The position numbers were made by a program, and so were the translations under genes. The notes under the pieces are model-generated. The model made no database searches. It was not told where the DNA came from and saw only the letters and a list, made by a program, of their open reading frames with translations. Positions 60,364 through 64,000 of a stretch of 64,000 nucleotides of DNA are shown one piece after another. This stretch comes from Streptomyces vilmorinianum. Its GTDB lineage: Bacteria; Actinomycetota; Actinomycetes; Streptomycetales; Streptomycetaceae. Position 1 is the stretch's first letter. Each line of letters starts with the position of its first letter. The stretch spans positions 6,094,001 to 6,158,000 of the forward strand of contig NZ_CP040244.1 in assembly GCF_005517195.1 (NCBI RefSeq), in the 5' to 3' direction.

Positions 60364-61248
60364 ATGACGCCGATCACGGAGGTGGAGGGGCGGCGCCTGG
60401 CGCTCAGCAATCTGGACAAGGTTCTCCACCCGGCCACCGGCACCACCAAGGGCGAGCTGCTGCACTACTACGCCACCGTCGGAGACGCGATCCTCCCCCA
60501 TCTGCGCGACCGCCCGGTCTCCTTCCTGCGCTATCCGGACGGCCCCGACGGGCAGCTCTTCTTCACCAAGAATCCGCCGCCCGGCACGCCCGCCTGGGTG
60601 AAGACGACCCCGGTCCCCCGCTCCGAGGATCCGCGGGCGCGGCAGGTGATGATCCAGGACCTGGCCTCGCTGATGTGGGCGGCGAACCTGGTCGTGGAGT
60701 TCCACACGCCGCAGTGGCGGGCCGGCTCGCAGGCCGTCGCCGACCGGCTCGTGTTCGACCTCGACCCGGGGCCGCCGGCGACCGTCGTGGAGTGCTGCCG
60801 GGTGGCGCTCTGGCTGCGCGAGCGGCTCGCGGCGGACGGCCTGGAGGCCTTCGCCAAGACCTCCGGCGCCAAGGGCCTGCATCTGCTCGTACCGCTCGAG
60901 CCGACGCCGTCCGAGCAGGTGTCGGCGTACGCGAAGCAGCTCGCCGTCCGGGCCGAGGCGGACCATCCGGATCTGGTCGTCCACCGGATGGCACGGGCCC
61001 TGCGGCCGGGCAAAGTCTTCGTCGACCACAGCCAGAACGCCGCCGCCAAGACCACCGCCACCCCCTACACCCTGCGCGCCCGGCCGCTTCCGGCCGTCTC
61101 CGCACCCGTGACCTGGGAGGAGGTGGAGGGGTGTGACAAACCGGAGCGGCTCGTTCTGCTGATGGGCGACATCGCGCCACGTCTGGAGCGGTACGGAGAT
61201 CTCCTCGGGCCGCTCTTCGACCCCGCCCGGGCCGGGGGGCTGCCATGA
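60364..61248 (+). CDS. LigD-type NHEJ polymerase/primase domain protein
   Basis: 294 aa. Archaeo-eukaryotic primase fold as in LigD PolDom: LSNLDKVLHPATGTTKGELLHYY, RPVSFLRYPDGPDGQLFFTKN, the catalytic aspartates in LVFDLDPGPP and the SGAKGLHLLVPL His motif. Adds ribo- or deoxynucleotides to fill ends before ligation. Separate from the ligase, so LigD is split into two genes here; the ligase ATG overlaps this stop (ATGA). No SD is visible at the start. Confidence 0.93.
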   Translation: MTPITEVEGRRLALSNLDKVLHPATGTTKGELLHYYATVGDAILPHLRDRPVSFLRYPDGPDGQLFFTKNPPPGTPAWVKTTPVPRSEDPRARQVMIQDLASLMWAANLVVEFHTPQWRAGSQAVADRLVFDLDPGPPATVVECCRVALWLRERLAADGLEAFAKTSGAKGLHLLVPLEPTPSEQVSAYAKQLAVRAEADHPDLVVHRMARALRPGKVFVDHSQNAAAKTTATPYTLRARPLPAVSAPVTWEEVEGCDKPERLVLLMGDIAPRLERYGDLLGPLFDPARAGGLP

Positions 61249-62231
61249 CACCGGCACCGACTCCGGAGCCGACACCAGCCTCGGCACCGGAGCCGACACC
61301 GGAGCCGACACCTGAGCCGGCACCTGAGCGGACACCTGGCCCGGCGGCCCCCGTCCTGCGGCCCCCGGTCGACGTCATGCGCCCCCGGCCGGCGGACGAG
61401 ATCCCGGCACACGGCAGCGCTCCCGGAGGCCTCCAGTACACGCTCAAGCTCGACGGATTCCGGGCGCTCGCCTTCGTCCTGGAGGACGGACGGGTCTTCC
61501 TGCAGTCCCGCTCGCACCGGGACCTCGCCCGGGACTTCCCCGAGATCGCCGCGCATCTGGGCGCTCATCTGCCGGCCGGCGTCGTCCTGGACGGCGAGCT
61601 GTGCGCGTACCGCGAGGGGCGGCTGAGCTTCACCGATCTGCTGCGCTCGCGCGCCGACCGCGAACGGCTGGGGGTGCCGGTGTCGTACATCGCCTTCGAC
61701 ATCCTCGCCGTGCCGGGGCGGGACGTCCGGGCCCTGCCGCTCAGGGAGCGCTGGGAGCTGCTCGGCACGGCGCTGCGGGGCATCGGCCCGCCCGTCCAGC
61801 GCGTCCTGGCGACGCAGGACGAGGAGACCGCGCGCGCCTGGTTCCGCGACCTGAGGGCCGTGGGTGTCGAAGGGGTCGTGGCGAAGGCCCTGAACTCGCC
61901 CTACCGGCCGGGAGGCACCTGGGCCTGGCGGAAGGTGCGGCATTCGGACACACGGGACGGCACCCTTCTCGGCGTCTTCGGGCCGGTGGACCGACCGCGG
62001 GCGCTGCTCGTGGAGCTCCCCGACGACCGGACGGTGAAGACCTCGCCCCGCCTGACCCCGGCGCAGTCGCGGCTGGTCGGGGAGCTGGTGCGCGATCGTC
62101 TCGGCGCGCCGGCGGACCATCCGGACCACGGGCCCGTGACGATGCTCGCCGACCCCCTGCCCGTCGAGCTGAGCCAGCAGGCCGGGCGCCACGAGACCGC
62201 GCGGTTCGTACGGGTGCGGTCCGACGGCTAG
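61245..62231 (+). CDS. ATP-dependent DNA ligase (LigD ligase-domain type)
   Basis: 328 aa. N-terminal 35 residues are PEPT-type Pro/Thr/Glu repeats encoded by a degenerate 12-bp repeat. The nucleotidyltransferase domain has motif I YTLKLDGFRA (adenylated Lys), motif III FVLEDGRVFLQSRS, motif IV VVLDGELCAY, and motifs V/VI EGVVAKALNSPY and TWAWRKVRH; the C-terminal OB fold follows (TLLGVFGPVDRPRALLVEL). Translationally coupled to the polymerase gene. Works with Ku in end joining. Confidence 0.93.
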   Translation: MTPAPTPEPTPASAPEPTPEPTPEPAPERTPGPAAPVLRPPVDVMRPRPADEIPAHGSAPGGLQYTLKLDGFRALAFVLEDGRVFLQSRSHRDLARDFPEIAAHLGAHLPAGVVLDGELCAYREGRLSFTDLLRSRADRERLGVPVSYIAFDILAVPGRDVRALPLRERWELLGTALRGIGPPVQRVLATQDEETARAWFRDLRAVGVEGVVAKALNSPYRPGGTWAWRKVRHSDTRDGTLLGVFGPVDRPRALLVELPDDRTVKTSPRLTPAQSRLVGELVRDRLGAPADHPDHGPVTMLADPLPVELSQQAGRHETARFVRVRSDG

Positions 62232-62405
62232 TCCGACGGCTCGTCCGACCGCTCGTCCGACCGCTCGTCCGACGGCTCGTCCGACACCTGGCCCGGAGGT
62301 CGGCCCGGCGGTCGGCCCGACACCTGGCCTCGCGGTCGGCCCGGCGATCGGCCCGACGGCAAGGCCCACGGCAAGACCCACGGCACGTCCGATGGGGCCG
62401 CGCAC
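62218..62405. repeat. Degenerate 12-bp tandem array after the ligase gene
   Basis: About 15 units of a 12-mer (consensus near GTCCGACGGCTC, drifting to GCCCGGCGGTCG and GGCCCACGGCAA), beginning in the last ligase codons and running through the 304-bp gap toward the HEAT-repeat gene. The first five units are nearly identical. No gene is seen in the gap on either strand. Confidence 0.85.
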
Positions 62406-62535
62406 GGCAGTTGGCGCAAAGCGAGCGCCCCGCGGGCCCTTGGCGGACCGCGTCCGGTCAGCGGGTCCTTGTTGACGGTGCGGTGGTGCACACTTGCTGC
62501 CTGGTACAGCGCTCACGGGGAAGGCGGCGGCCGGC

Positions 62536-64000
62536 ATGCTGACGGGGATCGAGGAGGTCGACTGGGCCTCGCTGGGGCATGCGTACGGCCCCGCTGACGA
62601 TGTGCCGGGACTGCTGCGCGGCCTCGCCTCGGACGATCCGGCGGAGCGCGAAGTCGCGCTCGACGCCATGTACGGCGCCGTGCACCACCAGGGCGATGTG
62701 TACGACTCGACGCTCGCCTGCATCCCCTTCCTGCTCGAACTCGTCGCCGATCCCGAGGTCCAGGACCGTGGCGGCATCGTGGAGTTGCTGACCAGCATCG
62801 GCGGGATCGATCTCAGCGGCGACGACGAACTGGACGAACTCGACCCGGACGACGAGGAGTTCATCCCCGCCGCCAACTACGCGATGGCGGCCGCGGCCGT
62901 CGCCGCCGGTGCCGACGTCTTCCTCGGGCTCGTGGGCGACCCGGACCCCGAGGTGCGCCTCGCCGCCCCGTGCGCGCTCGCCTCGCTGCACCCCGACCCG
63001 GCGCGCGTGCTGACCCTGCTGCGGGAGCGGCTGACGGTCGAGTGCGACACGGAGGTACGGCTCGCCCTGGTGGAGGCGGTCGGGAGGATCGCGCGGCGGC
63101 ACGAGTCGCTGCGGGCCGAGACGGTGGAGTGGCTCGGCTGGCTCACGCGCGCGGCCCAGGCGCCCGGGCTGCGGCTCGCGGCCCTCGCCCAGCTGGCCCG
63201 GTGCGCGCCGGGCGAGGTCCCGCAGGACGTCGTGGAGCGGGTGACGGAGCTGCTCGACCAGGTACGGACGGCGCCGCCCGAGCCGGCCTTCCCCGAGAAC
63301 GGCCGGCCGTCCACGCCCACGCTCATCGGGCAGGTCCGGGAGCTGCTCGAAGAGCACTCCGCCGGCCGGCCGACCCCGTGGACCGACGAGCTGATGCGCA
63401 CCCTGCACACCGCGCTCGACGACCGCGTCGAGGACCGGATCGCGCTGATCCTCGCCCAGCTGCGCAGCCCCGACCGGTGTCAGAGGTCGGACGCGATCTG
63501 GCTGTGCGGCGGGCTGACACGGGTGTGGCGCGGCCGGTACGAGGAGGTGGTGCGGCTGGTCGGGGCGCAGCTCGCCGACCCCGATCCGCGGCTGCGCGAG
63601 GCCGCCGTCGCGTTCCTCGAAGGGCTCTTCGAGCTGACCGTGCCCGCCGCCGACGCCCTCGCGGCGCGGCTCGCCGAGGGACCCGACGGGCCGCTGGGCG
63701 GCCAGGGGGGTACCCGGGCCCGGGACGGACGCTGCCGGGCGCTGCTCGCCCTCGCCCGCTCCGGGGACGCCCGGGCGGTGCCGCTGCTCGCCCGGGCCCT
63801 GGAGGAGCCCGAGGTGCGCCGTGAGCTGCTGTACGCGGTCCCCACCCTGGGCCCCGCCGCCGTCCCGCTCGCCCCGGCGCTGCGCCGGCGGCTCGCCCGG
63901 GTCGAGCTGGACGACCGGCTGTACGACCAGGCGGCGCCGCTGCTGTTCGCCCTGACCGCGGTCCGGGGCGTCCAGGCCCTGCCCGAGGTGCTGCGGGTGC
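62536..64000 (+). CDS. HEAT-repeat protein (runs off the window)
   Basis: At least 488 aa; open without a stop to the window end, so the true C-terminus is beyond it. Built from repeated helical pairs of HEAT/PBS-lyase type (DPDPEVRLAAPCALASLHPD, TEVRLALVEAVGRIARRH, DPRLREAAVAFLEGLFEL, DARAVPLLARALEEPEVRR). These are protein-interaction scaffolds with no catalytic motif. An acidic insertion (DLSGDDELDELDPDDEEF) lies near residues 93-112. GGGAAGG sits about 11 nt before the ATG. Role unknown; not obviously linked to the NHEJ genes. Confidence 0.85.
   Translation, partial: MLTGIEEVDWASLGHAYGPADDVPGLLRGLASDDPAEREVALDAMYGAVHHQGDVYDSTLACIPFLLELVADPEVQDRGGIVELLTSIGGIDLSGDDELDELDPDDEEFIPAANYAMAAAAVAAGADVFLGLVGDPDPEVRLAAPCALASLHPDPARVLTLLRERLTVECDTEVRLALVEAVGRIARRHESLRAETVEWLGWLTRAAQAPGLRLAALAQLARCAPGEVPQDVVERVTELLDQVRTAPPEPAFPENGRPSTPTLIGQVRELLEEHSAGRPTPWTDELMRTLHTALDDRVEDRIALILAQLRSPDRCQRSDAIWLCGGLTRVWRGRYEEVVRLVGAQLADPDPRLREAAVAFLEGLFELTVPAADALAARLAEGPDGPLGGQGGTRARDGRCRALLALARSGDARAVPLLARALEEPEVRRELLYAVPTLGPAAVPLAPALRRRLARVELDDRLYDQAAPLLFALTAVRGVQALPEVLRV

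Noticed and set aside
62218..62405. CRISPR array
   Set aside because: Continuous 12-bp units without spacers and no cas genes.
62228..62491. Minus-strand 87-residue protein with SDERSDEP repeats
   Set aside because: Entirely a translation of the 12-bp tandem array; no SD and no relation to known proteins.

Overview
The window is chromosomal DNA from a Streptomyces or very close relative. GC content is very high with strong third-position GC bias, several genes appear leaderless or start with GTG or TTG, and the gene set is typical of the genus: NucS, the ChiC chitinase with its two-component system, an actinobacterial atp operon, Rho with a long polar insertion, NrtL, DUF2550 and split NHEJ genes. 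Gene order follows a conserved core-chromosome stretch, interrupted once by an inserted segment.

Layout. 1-9 kb: a luciferase-like oxidoreductase, a small conserved protein divergent from nucS, a membrane-anchored NTPase with a Pro/Thr/Ser-rich tail, a STAS protein, 3-hydroxybutyryl-CoA dehydrogenase, a PduO-type cobalamin adenosyltransferase and a membrane protein. 8-12 kb: a histidine kinase/response regulator pair next to a secreted chitinase whose promoter carries two dre-like repeats. 12-20.5 kb: DUF2550 gene and the complete atpIBEFHAGDC operon on the minus strand. 20.7-31 kb, minus strand: a WecA-like glycosyltransferase, glyA, a tyrosine-phosphatase homologue lacking its nucleophilic Cys, sua5, prmC, prfA, rpmE, an LCP protein and rho. 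31.4-38.1 kb, minus strand: thrB, thrC, hom, lysA, the synthetase-like nrtL and a single-domain response regulator.

At 38.3 kb lies tRNA-Arg(CCG). A perfect 50-bp copy of its 3' part recurs at 51.0 kb. The 12.7 kb between has the form of an insertion at the tRNA 3' end. It holds a 1435-aa secreted LamG protein, a 2139-aa secreted RHS/YD-repeat protein with a variable C-terminal domain (a polymorphic-toxin architecture) and a 143-aa gene placed like an immunity gene. No integrase is visible, so the segment looks like a non-autonomous or decayed island with a secreted RHS cargo.

51-57 kb: secreted proteins (a small Cys-containing protein, a Tat-exported NlpC/P60 hydrolase, an M4 metalloprotease) and a membrane-tethered receiver-domain protein. 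57-59 kb: an orphan ATP-grasp protein and a divergent SRPBCC/TetR pair with palindromic operators. 59-62 kb: an NHEJ locus (Ku divergent from a polymerase gene and a ligase gene, that is, a split LigD), followed by a 12-bp tandem array. The window ends inside a HEAT-repeat gene.

The strongest novelty candidates are the tRNA-bounded RHS/LamG island with its toxin/immunity candidates, the Cys-to-Ser phosphatase homologue, and the 170-bp tandem duplication of that gene's 3' end.
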